This document shows positions 47,412 through 59,287 of a DNA stretch of 64,000 bases, one piece after another (the first letter of the stretch is position 1; each line of letters starts with the position of its first letter). The DNA is from Hydrangea macrophylla. Lineage: Eukaryota > Streptophyta > Magnoliopsida > Cornales > Hydrangeaceae. The notes below the pieces were generated by a model that ran no database searches, was not told the DNA's origin, and saw only the letters and a program-made list of their open reading frames with translations. Both the position numbers and the translations under genes were made by a program. The DNA lies in assembly GCA_033977485.1 (NCBI GenBank), contig CM066994.1:28302681-28366680 (forward strand), read 5' to 3'.

Positions 47412-50400
47412 GCGATAAACCAGCTTGGATCCTGCAATCCAGGCTTGTTGAAGGCTGCCTTAGCCGTTTTGGCAATGTGCTTAGCCGGCTACATACTGGG
47501 CCCACCTCTGTACTGGCACGTCGTCGAAGGCTTAGCCGCCGTTAGCCGCTCGTCTACCTCCGCCTCTTGCCCTACTTGTCTTTGTGATTGCTCTTCTCAG
47601 CCTCTCCTCTCCATTCCCCAAGGTAATTTCTCTCAGATCTGCCATTTTTTTTTGTTGATCTGTTTTCGCTTCAATGTTCAGATCTGTGTAGGTCTTGATT
47701 ATTGTTAAAGTGTTTGTACAATTCGATATTTGAATACTCAATTTTCTATATCTATTGATTTGCAAGCTAAAATTAAACCATTATTTGAGTCTATATATAT
47801 AATTGCAAAGTGACTACTGGTACTAATTCATGACTGCTAAGTTTAGAGAAGACTGGTTATTGTGCCTTGTTTGTAGATCTCCTTAACTGTAGGGGTATAT
47901 ATTGATTTGCAAGCTTATTTGTGTTCTATATAACTGGCAAAGTGACTATTGGTACTAATCATGATTGCTAAGTTTAGAGAAGACTGGTTATTGTGCCTTG
48001 TTTGTAGATCTCCTTAACTGTAGGGGTATATATAGATTTGCAAGCTTATTTGTGTTCTATATAACTGGCAAAGTGACTATTGGTACTAATCATGATTGCT
48101 AAGTTTAGGGAAGATAATTTTTTTTGTTGTTGTTGTTGTTGTTTTGAAATACTTACCTGGATCCGGACAGGATACACACACCCCACACACACACTCCAAC
48201 CCCAACCCAACCCGAAAGCCCCACACTGGCCCACTTGAGCCACTCATTCCAACAGAAGAATAACTGGGGGCAAGCAACTAGAATCCCCGTAAAGGAAAGT
48301 TGAGTATTGTGCGTTGTTTGTGGATGGGGTTTATTGGGTGTATTTGACTGTAAATATCTTGTTTTAAATGCTGGAATGAGTAAGTAATTGGGTGACCAAA
48401 ATCAAACAAGTAATAAGAAAGAATAGTTAAGGAAGAATTAATTGCTGAACTACTGTCCTCAAGGGAACCTAGGAACGACCACATATGGAGAAATGTAGTG
48501 AGGTTATGTATTTTTCCTAAAGAGTAATGCTATGCTTCCCAAATGATGTGGCAGTGGAGCCAGGTAAATAACTTCCAATCAAAATTCAGCTGGTCCCACT
48601 GTATTAGACTTGACCCCACTGTCACATCATTTGGGAATCACTTTTGGGATAGAAATTTGGGAAGCATAGCATTACTCTTTCCTAAATGACCTCATTCAAG
48701 ATGATGGATTTCTGTGCCAAAATGCTTATGTTGGTCATGAATGATTCCATTCAAATACTTGGGAGGCACAAACGGACCCCTGGGTAATTACGTGACCAAA
48801 TCAACAAGTAAGAAAGAATTATTAATGATGAATTAATTCACTTATTGTTGAACAATTGTCGTTAAGGGTAGGTCTTTGCCCCTTGAAGAACTTGGATTGA
48901 TGTGGTAGGCTTAGGGCATCCCATAGGTTTCTTCCCTTAATGCTCCGTTTGGTATTGAAAATTATGAAGAATGGAAGGTAAGAGAGAAGGAAGCGTATCC
49001 CAAGGAAAGAAAGGGGATTGAATGTTCAGATCAATCATTTTGTTAATCTATTCCCACTTGAATGTTCAGATCTGGTTAGATTTTGATTATTGAAGTTATG
49101 TAATTCTGCGTTTGAATACTCTCATTTACTAAACTATTGATTTGCAATCTAAATTTGAACTATTTTTGGAGTTCTTTGGATATTAATTGATGATTGATAA
49201 GTTTGGGGAAGAGTATTACAATCTGTGGAAAGATTGCAGAATGTGTTTTTTTTTTTGTTTGTATCATGTGAACTACAGGGCTTTATTGTGTATATTTGAC
49301 TGGAAATCAAATTCTTGTTTTAAATGTTAATGAATAAAGGCATTCTTGCGTGTCCATAGATTTGAATGAGACCATTTACAGTTTTTAAGGCATTTTAATG
49401 TAGAACCCAGTCAACTTGAATTTGATCATTTTGAAAAACAAAAAAGTTTATCATGTTTCTTCACATGTAGAGGGGAGCCTTGGCGCAACAGTAAGGTTGC
49501 TCCATTGTGTCCTGGAGGTCACTGGTTCGAATCTGGAAACAGTCTCTCTGCTTGCAAGAGTAAGGTTGCGTACATCTCACACACCCCCCCCCCCCCCCCC
49601 CCCCCCCCCCCCGACCCTGTAATGACAGGAGCCTCGTGCACTATGCTGCCCTTTTATGTTTCTTCACATGTGATGTGGTAGTTCCTAGGTTTTTTCAAAC
49701 ACGATACAATTGATCGGTTTAAGCATGGGTTTAGGCATTACTTCTAGCATAACTATGAGCTAATTCAAGATGATGGATTTGTAAGAAATGACTTATACAT
49801 TATAAATGATCTCATTCAAATCCATGGACGTACCAACATGCCCTAACTAATTACATTATAAAATAATAGTAAAGAATAATTACGACGAGCTAAAAAATAG
49901 TAGTAAAGAATAATTACAACGAGCTAAATCACGTAATAATGAAGCATGTCCTTGAGGGTAGGTCTTTGTCCCTTGAAGAACTTGAACTGGCATGGGTAGG
50001 GCTTATTCCCTTCTGAATTTGGTAGGTTTTTTTCCCCCCCTCTAAGCTCCATTTGGTACACGCCTACAAGGGGTGGACAATTGGGAAGAATTGGATGTTT
50101 GGATGTAAGATAGAAGGAAGTGTATCTCATGGAAAGGAAGGGGCCTTTCTGCGCCTTATTTAGTCGAGTTGGACTGTAGGAGAGGGGAGGAAGGAAGAAC
50201 TGGGGTATGTTTGCATGCACATATACATATGTACACATATCTATAGATATGTGCATGCATGTATTTTCTGGTAGATATATCTTTGCTTAGTAAAAAGGCT
50301 TTGTAATTTTCTTTTGCTGTCAAAGAATGTAAATTTAGGGAAGGGCAAAGAATCCTATGCTATTCCTCCCTCCTAGTATTGGAAGTAGGGGCGGACGGAG

Positions 50401-51822
50401 GAAGGCTCTAAGGGGGGCAATTGCACCCCCCCACCCCCAACTTTTCAAAATTATGCTTTTACCCTATGTATTTTATACTTTATTTATTTTTGCCCCTAAT
50501 TTGCCCCCTCAACCTTTCAAAATAATTATCTTACCTTATATATTCCATACTTTATTTATTTTTGCCCCTTAATTGCCCCTCCTAAAACTTTTCAAAATAA
50601 TTCCTTTACCTTATATATTTCATACTTTATTCATTTTTGCCCCTTAATTGCCCCTCCTAAAACTTTTCAAAATAATTCCTTTACCTTATATATTTCATAT
50701 TTTATTCATTTTTGCCCCTTAATTGGCCCCTCAACTTTTCAAAATAATTGTTTTACCATAGTTTATTCATTTTTGCCACTTATATTTCTAATTTGTCCTT
50801 TTAAGCTTAAAAATGCACTTTGTCCCTTTTAAGCTTTATAAAAAAAAATAAATAAATAAATAATCGGGTCGGGGGCGCTACCCCCGAACCCCCGCATAAG
50901 CTTCTGCCCTTCCTAAACAAAACTCCTGCGTCTGCTCCTGATTGGAAGGAAGCATTACGGTAGGTTTGAAGGGAGGAGACTTTACTTGTACGTTCTTTCC
51001 TCATCCTCTTCTCCTTTACCAAACGAAGGAAATCTTAATCCATTTCTCTTCCATCTCGCCTTGCTTTCTTCAATTCTTTATTTTTATCTAATGAGCTCTG
51101 GGAGTAATTCCTCAATTAGGAAGTGATGAACAAACAAGATTAGATAGTTATAAGTGGGATGGAGGCATTTATGCAATTTAATGCTTAAAAATTCTGTTGC
51201 CATCCCTTGCTCCTAAATACTCCATTGAAGTGACACTGTGAGAGCAACATTTGGTGATGGCTTTGTTTTAGGGATAGGTAAGGGAGATGATATTATTTTG
51301 CTATTTGGACAAGGATAATTGTTGGAAGGAAAGGATTATTGGACGTATTGAAAGGGATTCATAGGAATGAAGATGGCTTTACTTCTCCCTCTTCTTCTTT
51401 TTTTTTTTTTTTTAAATTATGAAAAAGAAAGGGTGGTTTCATGTTTTTATCACTATATCGTTGTTTGTTCATGAATTTCTTTTCTTTTTTTTTTTAGGGA
51501 AAATGTTGAAAAATGTAAGGAATCCTTCCCCTCCTTTCCTTCAACCATAATATATATGTATATTATCACTATTCAGTATTTTTTTTTTGGGGAGGAAGGA
51601 ATATAGTGGGTGCAAAAGGGTTGACATCCCATCTTTTGTCTATTCCCCTTCCCTTTCCCTGTCACTCGTGTCTATTCCCCTTCCCTTTCCCTTTCACTTG
51701 TACAATTGTACCAAATTGCCCAAAGTTTATCCTTCCCTCTCTCTGTCTTTCCCTCCTTTTCTCACGATCCATTTATAGAAGAATTGTAGGAAATCCATAG
51801 ACGACTTTTGTGTATGTGATCC

Positions 51823-51898
<76 letters not shown>

Positions 51899-54091
51899 TT
51901 GTTAGCTAGGAGTAGATGGGTAATGAAATGGGGGTAATGCTAGACCCACACCCAAATATCACACCCATCCATCCACACTCTGATGTGGACCAATGAGGAG
52001 ATGAGAGAGATTGTAAAGTGGTGTGGACCACAATGGATTCCACAGTCTCTCTCCTCTCCCCATTGGTCCACATCAGGGTGTGGATGAATGGGTGTGAGAT
52101 TTGGGTGTGGGTCTAGCATTACCCATGAATTGGACATGTATAATACAAAGTAGTACGACAAACTTAAGAGTATACATCCATACATACATCATACATGTGT
52201 ATATGAATATTTAATGAATTTGAACTTGAACTTTTATGACCTAACAAATTTCTGTCATTTGAAAACTTGCAAAACGATTTAGAGTATCCAAGCTTATGGA
52301 AGTGAAATATGAGTCATGAAGTACCTAATACCACTATTCGCTAAGAACGACACATGCATTACACAATGCAAATAAAATATTAAACCTCTGGTTTTCATTG
52401 AAAACCGATGTCATTTATTCTTTCATTAGATGCCTATTTATTATTGCTCCTATTTTGACGGACATTATTTTGTATATTGATCTTGTGCACGGGGTTTACC
52501 CTTTTCTATTATGCATATTGAAAATTTTGTATTGAGGTGCCAATCAAGGCTTTCATATTATACGAGTCCATTTGCATGGTTTTTTTCTTTCTTCTTTCAT
52601 TGGGTTGATAATGGAAGTGTGCTTATACATCCTTTCTCCAAATTCTTGCAGGATTGAGCAACTCTTCCTTTACGGGTTAGTTTTACGTTTTTTTTAAGCC
52701 ATAAAAGTTGACACACTGCATTTTTTATTTTGTTTACGGAAATAAATCCTCTGTTGTATATTTTGCTTCCAGATCCACATCTTCCCCTATGGAGTTCAAA
52801 TTTTGTTACTGAAAAGTTTGTTAAAACTGGTTTACTATTGTTTCTTCTATCTTCAAATCACAGTCTTCTAGAACGAAACGTGAGTCGGATCATTATGCAT
52901 TTTATGCTTGAAACCATCATTTTTGACACAGTTAAGAGCAGCGATGTAGGATGTTAGAGCTTGTGTACATTCTTGGGACCTTGCTCTAACAACTTAAGCT
53001 TTTGGAGCAAGTAGTAACTTAACATGGCATAGCCTTGGTTCTGGGAGGTCTTGGGTTGAAGTCTGCGCCCCCTATTCTGGTTTGCATATTGCACTTTCTT
53101 TATCCATTGCATTACCACATGTGAGACGGGTTAACAACGGTACTTTGTCAAATTTGAGGTTTTCCTAATGTTAATTACGAATAACTTTTTCTATCACAAC
53201 TAGCTTTTCCAACGGAGTGATGCGCCTCTGACTTTTAAGCTTTTACACTTTCATGTTTTACGCCACGGACTCATTTTGAACTGTATAAAAAGAGTTGTAG
53301 AGGAGCTATTTTGTTGTCTAACAAAAAGTAAACATGCCATTATGTTTTATATCATAGTTAGGACTTAGGAGTAGTCATAGCACCTATGCTGATTTATTTA
53401 AATGGGCATTGGGCTCCTAAACTATAATTTTTTTTTAATTTTTTTTGTCTTTTTTATCCTAGCACCATCAACATTAAATGCACTTCAAAACTCATACTAA
53501 GTATACTTCACACTGTACACCATATGTGGTTGAAGGAATCTTTAGATTTGTTATTCGTTTCTTCTTGCAATAATCTTTTTCTCAAACTTGAAAAACCTGC
53601 TTGGGCCTAAGGTATAGTATTACAACATCTCAATAACAAATTAACAATAAAGACTCTAATTCTCTTGAATTCATCTACTTTTTAATATATGTATATATAT
53701 AATTTTTATTTATTTATTTATTATTTATATTTTTAAATTTTTTTTTCCGGGAGCAGATTGCACGAAGCATGATTCAGAAGTAAGTGAAGATACAGAAAAT
53801 AATTTCGCAGATCTTTTATCCGAGGAACTGAAGCTACGGGAATCAGAGGCTTTGGAAAGTCACCAGCGTGCGGACATGGCTCTGCTCGAGGCCAAGAAGG
53901 TAACGTCACAGTATCAGAAAGAGGCCGATAAGTGTAATTCAGGGATGGAAACTTGTGAAGAGGCGAGAGAAAAAGCCGAAGCGGCTTTACTGTCACAGAA
54001 GAGACTGACTGAAATGTGGGAGCTTAGGGCTCGACAAAGAGGATGGAAAGAAGGGGTCGCCAAGTCACAAGGAAATGTACAATCGGTGTAA
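47409..54091 (+). CDS. DUF1068 protein, NKS1/ELMO-like Golgi membrane protein (190 aa, 3 exons)
   Basis: The family includes Arabidopsis NKS1/ELMO proteins, small non-enzymatic Golgi proteins reported to be needed for pectin (homogalacturonan) synthesis and cell adhesion. Exons: 47409-47622, 52652-52675 and 53757-54091, with GT-AG introns of 5029 and 1081 bp. Joined they give 190 codons and a stop with no break. Residues 12-30 form one membrane segment, followed by the family motif GPPLYWH (31-37), a Cys cluster CPTCLCDC (54-61) and PLLSIPQGLSN. Residues 95-170 are Glu/Lys/Ala-rich and probably coiled coil (YQKEADKC, METCEEAREKAEAAL), ending MWELRARQRGWKEG. A short N-terminus before the membrane segment suggests type II topology. 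The 24-bp exon 2 was placed by reading phase and by family sequence (…SNSSFTDC). Expression is not supported directly. Confidence 0.9.
47805..48115 (+). repeat. 131-132-bp tandem repeat (about 2.4 copies) in intron 1
   Basis: gcaaagtgact starts units at 47805, 47937 and 48068. Copies are almost identical. The third copy is interrupted after about 45 bases by a SINE insertion and seems to resume near 48298. Confidence 0.9.
48118..48290 (-). mobile_element. 5'-truncated SINE, minus strand, in intron 1
   Basis: Read on the minus strand, it shares with the SINE at 60021 the words cccccagtt.ttc…ggaatgagtg, gctttSgggttgggtt, gtgtgtgtgggg and gtaagtat, and ends in (caa)n plus an A-tail. The tRNA-like head present in the 60021 copy is missing. 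Confidence 0.75.
48521..48678. mobile_element. MITE with 24-bp terminal inverted repeats
   Basis: agagtaatgctatgcttcc at the left is complemented at the right end. The flanking ttcctaa is present on both sides (48514-48520, 48679-48685; 7-8 bp). The target size suggests hAT. It lies in intron 1. Confidence 0.88.
49469..49655 (+). mobile_element. Au SINE with perfect 16-bp target duplication
   Basis: The sequence matches the Au SINE pattern known from many angiosperms: ggagccttggcgcaac…ggtaaggttg head, RNA polymerase III B box ggttcgaatc, gtaaggttgcgtac middle, and gtgcactatgctgccctttt end. atgtttcttcacatgt is found at 49453-49468 and 49656-49671. A 27-base C run lies inside. The perfect flanks indicate a rather recent insertion. 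Confidence 0.95.
50386..50940. mobile_element. Non-autonomous hAT (555 bp) with five internal ~73-bp tandem repeats
   Basis: Left end taggggcggacggagg; right end complement caggagcagacgcagg. attggaag flanks both sides (50378-50385, 50941-50948). Inside, units beginning aac(t/c)tttcaaaa start at 50439, 50511, 50586, 50661 and 50733. No transposase is seen. Confidence 0.88.
51825..51895 (+). repeat. (GA)n microsatellite, about 70 bp
   Basis: An uninterrupted dinucleotide run in intron 1. Length and purity suggest it is polymorphic. Confidence 0.95.
51932..52124. mobile_element. Fold-back MITE with long inverted repeats, 9-bp target duplication
   Basis: gggtaatgctagacccacac and its complement form the ends, and complementarity continues inward (ccatccacac/tgtggatg, tggaccaatg/cattggtcca). 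Flanks atgaaatgg (51923-51931) and atgaattgg (52125-52133) differ at one base. A 9-bp target suggests a Mutator-like source. Confidence 0.88.
52940..53110 (+). mobile_element. Possible SINE remnant in intron 2
   Basis: ctctaacaacttaagctttt…gtaacttaacatggcatagcc and a degenerate B-box-like word gggttgaagtc are arranged as in tRNA-derived SINEs. No tail or target duplication was found. Confidence 0.35.
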
Positions 54092-55765
54092 AATTTAGTA
54101 GGATACATATAGAATCGTCTCTATAGTTGCTAATCTGCAAATTGCTCTCATTTTCTGGCTGCACAGTCCATTCATCTTTTAATGTTGCAATTTGCAAGCA
54201 CATATATATATATATATATATGTATACATATCTGTTGCTTTTGTGGCCTTTTTTCCTCTTTTGATTTTGAGCAAGGATTGTAATACTAGAAGTGTGATTC
54301 TGTGAGTTGGGGTCAAGGATGAATTTGAAGGCTGGGAGATTTTGCTTCATGCTGCTTCATTTTAGCCGTAGTTGATGAGAATGTGTTATCTTGAATTTGT
54401 TCGCTTGAGGTTCTGTTTGGTTCGTTGATTTAGTGAGGAAAAAAGAGAAAATATTAAATGTTAAACATATAAGAATCAGGCTTCACTTAGTTTTTGAATG
54501 TGCAAGAAGTGATCTTATCAGGCTTCAACTAAATATATGTATATATATATATATGCATGTATATATAACTTGCTTCTGAGATCTTAAGCTCGTGCTTAAA
54601 CTGAGGATTAGTAGCCTTTTATTTATTTATTTATGGGCCAAATTAGTTTTCTGATTCATTGATTTACTTCAGAAATTTTAATGTTTTGTGATGGATGTTT
54701 GAATAGGTCATGCATACAGTTTTCCTAGACTTCGATTGTTCATCCCAGCATTATTATATTTGAGGTAAATCTCATTAAGACAGTTTCAATAATACAGAAT
54801 ACTAGAGAAAAATGCCATAGAGCTTGATCTTGCATTCAACTATAGTAATGCTAAGTGAAAATAGGTCTTGACTTGTAGCATAAACCCGGAATATTGGCCA
54901 CCCTCTAAGCCCCTAAATCGATAGAGCGTATCCCAAATAGAGTCGAACTCAATTTGAATTTACAGTTCATCTCAAGTAAGTTCATCCAACTGAGCAATTA
55001 ACAGCTCGTCTCAAGTAAAGCCCATCCAATTGAGCTACCCTAATAGGTTTTTAAGGGCAACTGTCGTTATGTATTTCCACTCATGAAAGGATGCTTTAGA
55101 CATTTTAAAATTATATTTTGTGACATCACAATTTATCTGTTAGTTTTTCTGACAATAACTTAACGGAGGGGAATCTGATACTGAAATTTAAAAATAAAGT
55201 AGGTTAGCATTATTTTTAGAATGTAAGAGTGGTACGTCTTTAAGCCAAATCTCACGAGAGTAAGTGGTATTTGCCCAAAAGCATAATAAGGGTCATAGTG
55301 TGCAGACAACCGCATGTACATCACTATTTAGTTTAGGAGTTTTCCCTAATAAAAGGGATGGATTTTTTCATCCTTCTGTATAATATAATTAAATAAGACA
55401 GAAAGAGTTAACAGTACGGGGAGATTTTTTTCCTTTTTCTTTATCCGTCCCTCGTTTGAAAAGATTAAAATTTCTGAGCCGAGATGGAAGATGCATATCT
55501 CACCTTTTTATTTATTTAATTCCCTAGTCTCTTTCATTAACATCTCAGCATATATATGTGGCCAGTTTAAGTAAACAAGTTCGATGTAATTAGCATTTTT
55601 TCTGAAGACTTAACGAGATGCGCTACAACTTTTTTAGAAAAAAAAAAAAAAAAACTGCTCTTACATATGAATGAAATCTTTAATAAATCAAAATTGAAGA
55701 GTCTAGCTTTTAGAGATGCTCTTGTGTTCCATTTGCTAAATGAAAAGGCATATACACGAACACGT

Positions 55766-55797
<32 letters not shown>

Positions 55798-56132
55798 CTA
55801 GTACATACGTAACATATATGCACATCGACACAGTAGTACACACGCATCCCCGCATTAAAAAAAAAAAAAAAAAAAGCAAACAAAGGGAATTTATTCGAGG
55901 AATGCTCAAAAAGAGCCAGAATTACAACCACAATCTAATAGATATATAGCGCAAATACATGTATATATATGTACACATATTTATGGCACACCTAAACCCA
56001 ATGCAAACAAAAATCTCCAGAAACACAACAAATAAATCAAAACTACCACATGATCTAACCAAACAAACACAAACAACCAAAGACATGAAGAGAACAATTA
56101 ATAAAAAGGTGGCCCCATGTTTATTCACTTGA
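54092..56132. other. Intergenic interval between two convergent genes
   Basis: It presumably contains the 3' untranslated ends of both genes. I see TA microsatellites (54200-54222, 54540-54555, 55772-55797), A-runs and no coding homology. Short open frames here overlap simple repeats and have no domain. Confidence 0.6.
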
Positions 56133-58350
56133 TCACTTGGCCTTCTCAATGCTTGTAATTAACCCTGACGAGTTACATGTGATCGAGTCGTACCTGAGGA
56201 ACACGTGAGCCACAAAAAGACATGCACTCGGAGTTACGTAGTCTTTGGCCACACATTGCTTGTTCGACTCACTCGGTGACCCGGTCTCTGGCCCGCCCGA
56301 CCAGTACACATATTTCAGTAACTTGCGACCTTTCTCTCCTTTGAACCGATATGGATTGAACGTTTCAGGATCCTCAAACACCTTTGGGTCTCTCATTGCC
56401 AATGGCTGATATCCACAGAGAAGCTCACCTTTCTTAATCTCGTAAACCGAGTCATGCGAACTCAGTTGGGAATCTTTCCTAGCCCGCGCGTATTGACGCT
56501 CCACCGGGGGCTTGAAACGGAGAGTCTCGTAAACAAAAGACTGCACGAGTTCCATCCCTTTCACCGAGTCGAAACTCAGAGTTGACCCACTATTAATATT
56601 TTCTCTCACTTCTTTTCTGAGTTTTTCTTGTAACCCGGTTTTATCACTGGCGAGTGTATTCAATAAATTTGGTAAATACTTAGCTAACCCAGCAAACGCG
56701 TTGAGCCCGAGCATGAAAAGAAGGTTGTGAATCGTCTCGTGGTGACTCAGTTTGAACTCAGTTTCACCTCTTTCTATCACTTCTTTGCCTTCTTTTTCGA
56801 CGAACTCAATGAGTTTGTTGTAACCGCTTCTTACGAGTGAGAATGGGAGTGGAAAAGAGTGAAGAAAGATCTCTTGGAAGGGCTGTAACATCAGGTCGGT
56901 TGTGGTTATTGGGAGGAGTTGAACTATGCCCCATTTGGCGAGCATGGAGTAGCCGGACTCGGCAATTTCGGGTGAACTCGCTGTGTCAGCTCCGATGAGG
57001 CAGCGAGTTAGGAAGCTAAAGATGAACTGGTTCAACGGAACCTTGTAGCTAGCTGAGCCTGTCTTTGAGAGGGTTGACTCAATAGTGTCCCACATGGTGT
57101 CGAGCTTGGAGACAAAGGTTGGGACCCAGATGGTGGAACTTCGTCTCAGAATGTCCAACATATAGTTCTTGGTCTGTCAATAAGAATTAAGGTTAAAATA
57201 CTTTAGTTTCTTATAATTACGTTAAGTTTAGTTTTGAGTCTTCTATGTGGTGAGAAATTATTCACTGAGCCCATCGTACCACGTCAACATGCTGGTGCGG
57301 TGTGATCATTTGATCTAGACCATACATCTACCCCTACTTCTAGGGGATCACGACACATGGTGGACAGTTAGCAAATTTAAATCCAGCAAACAAACTACCC
57401 ACCATGTGTCATGTGTCATGATACCCCCAGAAGTAGGGGTCACATGTATGGTTTCGATCAAATGGTCGCACCATATCATCATGCTGATATGGTGTGATAG
57501 ACTCACTGAATAACATTTCGTATGTGGTCCATTTGTTAGATTTTTTTCAATAATGTTAACAATTATTCTTAATTGAGATGCATTTTCAATATATATTTTT
57601 TTTCTTTCTTATATTATAATCATTTTGATAAGCTTTTAATTTTCAAAATTACGAAGGAAAACGCATGGGAAAGTGTTAGAGAACTAGTTTTTTATCTTAT
57701 TTTTCTTTTCCTTTTTCTTTTCCCTCCTTAAATCCATGAGAGTCTAAGTCTAAGGCTTTGTTTGGTTCACGGATTTCATGAGGGAAAAGAGAAGGGAAAA
57801 GAAAACAAGATGGAAAACTAGTTCCTTTTACTTTACGTACGGATGTAACTAGTTTTTCATCTTGTTTTCATTTCTTTTATCTTTTTCTTCACAAAATTCA
57901 TGAACAAATAGAGTAACAGAATCTTAGTCTTCCCTAAACCTATGAACCAATCAGAGCGTAAATGAAGCATACCTTTGAATGTTGAGGATCAGTAGTATCA
58001 AGGTACCCACACACCTTTACACCACCGGTGAATTTAAGATTTGGGACGTAGTTTCCGCCAAGTGCGTCTCTCCTGTCAACGAGTTCGAAATCAAAGAGGT
58101 GAGAGAAAGACTTGAAGTCCAAACAAACTATGATGTTTGTATTAGCTCCGGACGGAAAGGACGGTGGCATGTTTGTCCTGAAAACAGTGCTCTTGTTCTT
58201 CTTCATTCTCTCTCTAAAGTATTTGTCTTCACCTTGGAGCCAGAAGTAATGAAGCCTGTCCCATAAGGGACCCACCAACGGCAGTCCCGGACCGCCAGGG
58301 ATCTTGCGGATCGGCAGTGAAGGTGGTGGTTGTGATTGGGGTGATGACAT
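56133..58350 (-). CDS. CYP74 cytochrome P450, hydroperoxide lyase-like (472 aa, 2 exons)
   Basis: CYP74 enzymes rearrange fatty-acid hydroperoxides without oxygen or a reductase, giving green-leaf aldehydes (lyase), jasmonate precursors (allene oxide synthase) or divinyl ethers. Exon 1 58350-57973 (126 codons), 799-bp intron, exon 2 57173-56133; phase 0. Motifs: LPIRKIPGGPGLPLVGPLWDR and KSTVFRTNMPPSFP (N-terminus, lyase-like), I-helix NAFAG at 284-288, K-helix ETLR at 342-345, and the heme region NKQCVAKDY with Cys433 in the CYP74-type insertion. The protein is complete. There is no obvious plastid transit peptide, since the conserved core begins at about residue 12. NAF rather than NSF in the I-helix favours lyase over allene oxide synthase. 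Divinyl ether or epoxyalcohol synthase cannot be excluded. The usual second Gly of that motif is Ala here. Confidence 0.92.
57252..57520. mobile_element. MITE in the CYP74 intron
   Basis: gagaaattattcactgagc and, at the right, gactcactgaataacatttc are inverted. tatgtggt flanks both sides (57244-57251, 57521-57528). Complementarity extends inward (catacat…aagtaggggt / acccctact…atgtatgg). Same family as two elements at 58744 and 59052. Confidence 0.88.
57681..57826. repeat. Imperfect fold-back in the CYP74 intron
   Basis: gaactagttttttatctt…ttttccctcc…catgag (57681-57742) is complemented by catgagggaaaag…aagatggaaaactagttcc (57777-57826). A further direct partial copy follows at about 57845-57905. 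Confidence 0.65.
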
Positions 58351-58425
58351 TGATCAGAGGGATATTTAAGATGAGATTAATAATTAAAACTTGATGATCA
58401 TACACTGTTAATACATTTGCATGGG

Positions 58426-58434
58426 TATTTTATA
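58426..58434 (-). promoter_or_regulatory. TATA box of the CYP74 gene
   Basis: On the minus strand, ccctataaaatacc lies 76 bases upstream of the ATG, placing the probable transcription start near 58400 and giving a leader of about 50 bases. No other good TATA is nearby. Confidence 0.65.
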
Positions 58435-58743
58435 GGGAGAATTTTTTTTTTAAAACTTTGACTGATTCTTACTTTCATGTGATGGTTTCCTAATACCCAA
58501 ATAAAAACAAACCTTTTTGACAAAAAAAAGTAGGCCAAATTTTTTTTTTTCAAAATTGATGGCCGGAGTGAAACAAAGAAATTGTACAATCAAAATTGAT
58601 GATATGTACCGACTGTTATTTATATGGGATTAAATCCTAGACGGATCATCCGTCAAACCTATGGGTTACGGAACCCCACCAAAGAGTTGACACGTAGATC
58701 AAAAAAAATTCAACTGCTTCCCACCTCTCACAAGTTAGGAATG

Positions 58744-59035
58744 AGAAATTATTCAGTGAGTCTGTCATATCACATTATCATACTGGTGTGATTATCGAAC
58801 CAAAAAAATAAAGTGGCATAATAATAAGTCAAAGTAATGTTAGGCACACTTTGAAATTCATACTGAATTTGACATCTTATACTTTAAATAAGTCATGACC
58901 CCCTATTTCCAGGGACACATCCTTCCCCAGTTGTTATACACTCCTAACTTTAGTGGTCACATGTTCCCATGTAATTGGATTGTCATAGCACGTCAGCATG
59001 GTGGCTTTGTATGACGGGTTCACTGAATAATTTCT
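58744..59035. mobile_element. MITE nested in the Mutator-like element (first)
   Basis: agaaattattcagtga at the left and its exact complement tcactgaataatttct at the right. The interior is similar to the CYP74-intron MITE (catcac…tcagcatg). The target duplication is unclear. Confidence 0.78.
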
Positions 59036-59051
59036 GTTTAGACAATTTGTT

Positions 59052-59287
59052 CGAAGCAATTATTTAGTGACTCTGTCACACTGTGTCATCACGCTAACGT
59101 GGAGTTACTATTCAATCTTAACCATACATATACCTCTATTTCCAGAGAATCATGACAGTTTATTAGTTTGAAATGTTGTTATTCACTTATCATGATCCCC
59201 TGAAAATAGGAGGTATGTGTATGGTTAATTAAGATTAAGGTGTCAGTATAATGCAGTGGTGTGTCGAACTCACTGAATAATTTCTCG
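59052..59287. mobile_element. MITE nested in the Mutator-like element (second)
   Basis: Left cgaagcaattatttagtga and right tcactgaataatttctcg are inverted with a few changes. The interior has gtcacac…cgctaacgtgg and the matching inverted words. It is the third copy of the family in 2 kb. Confidence 0.75.
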
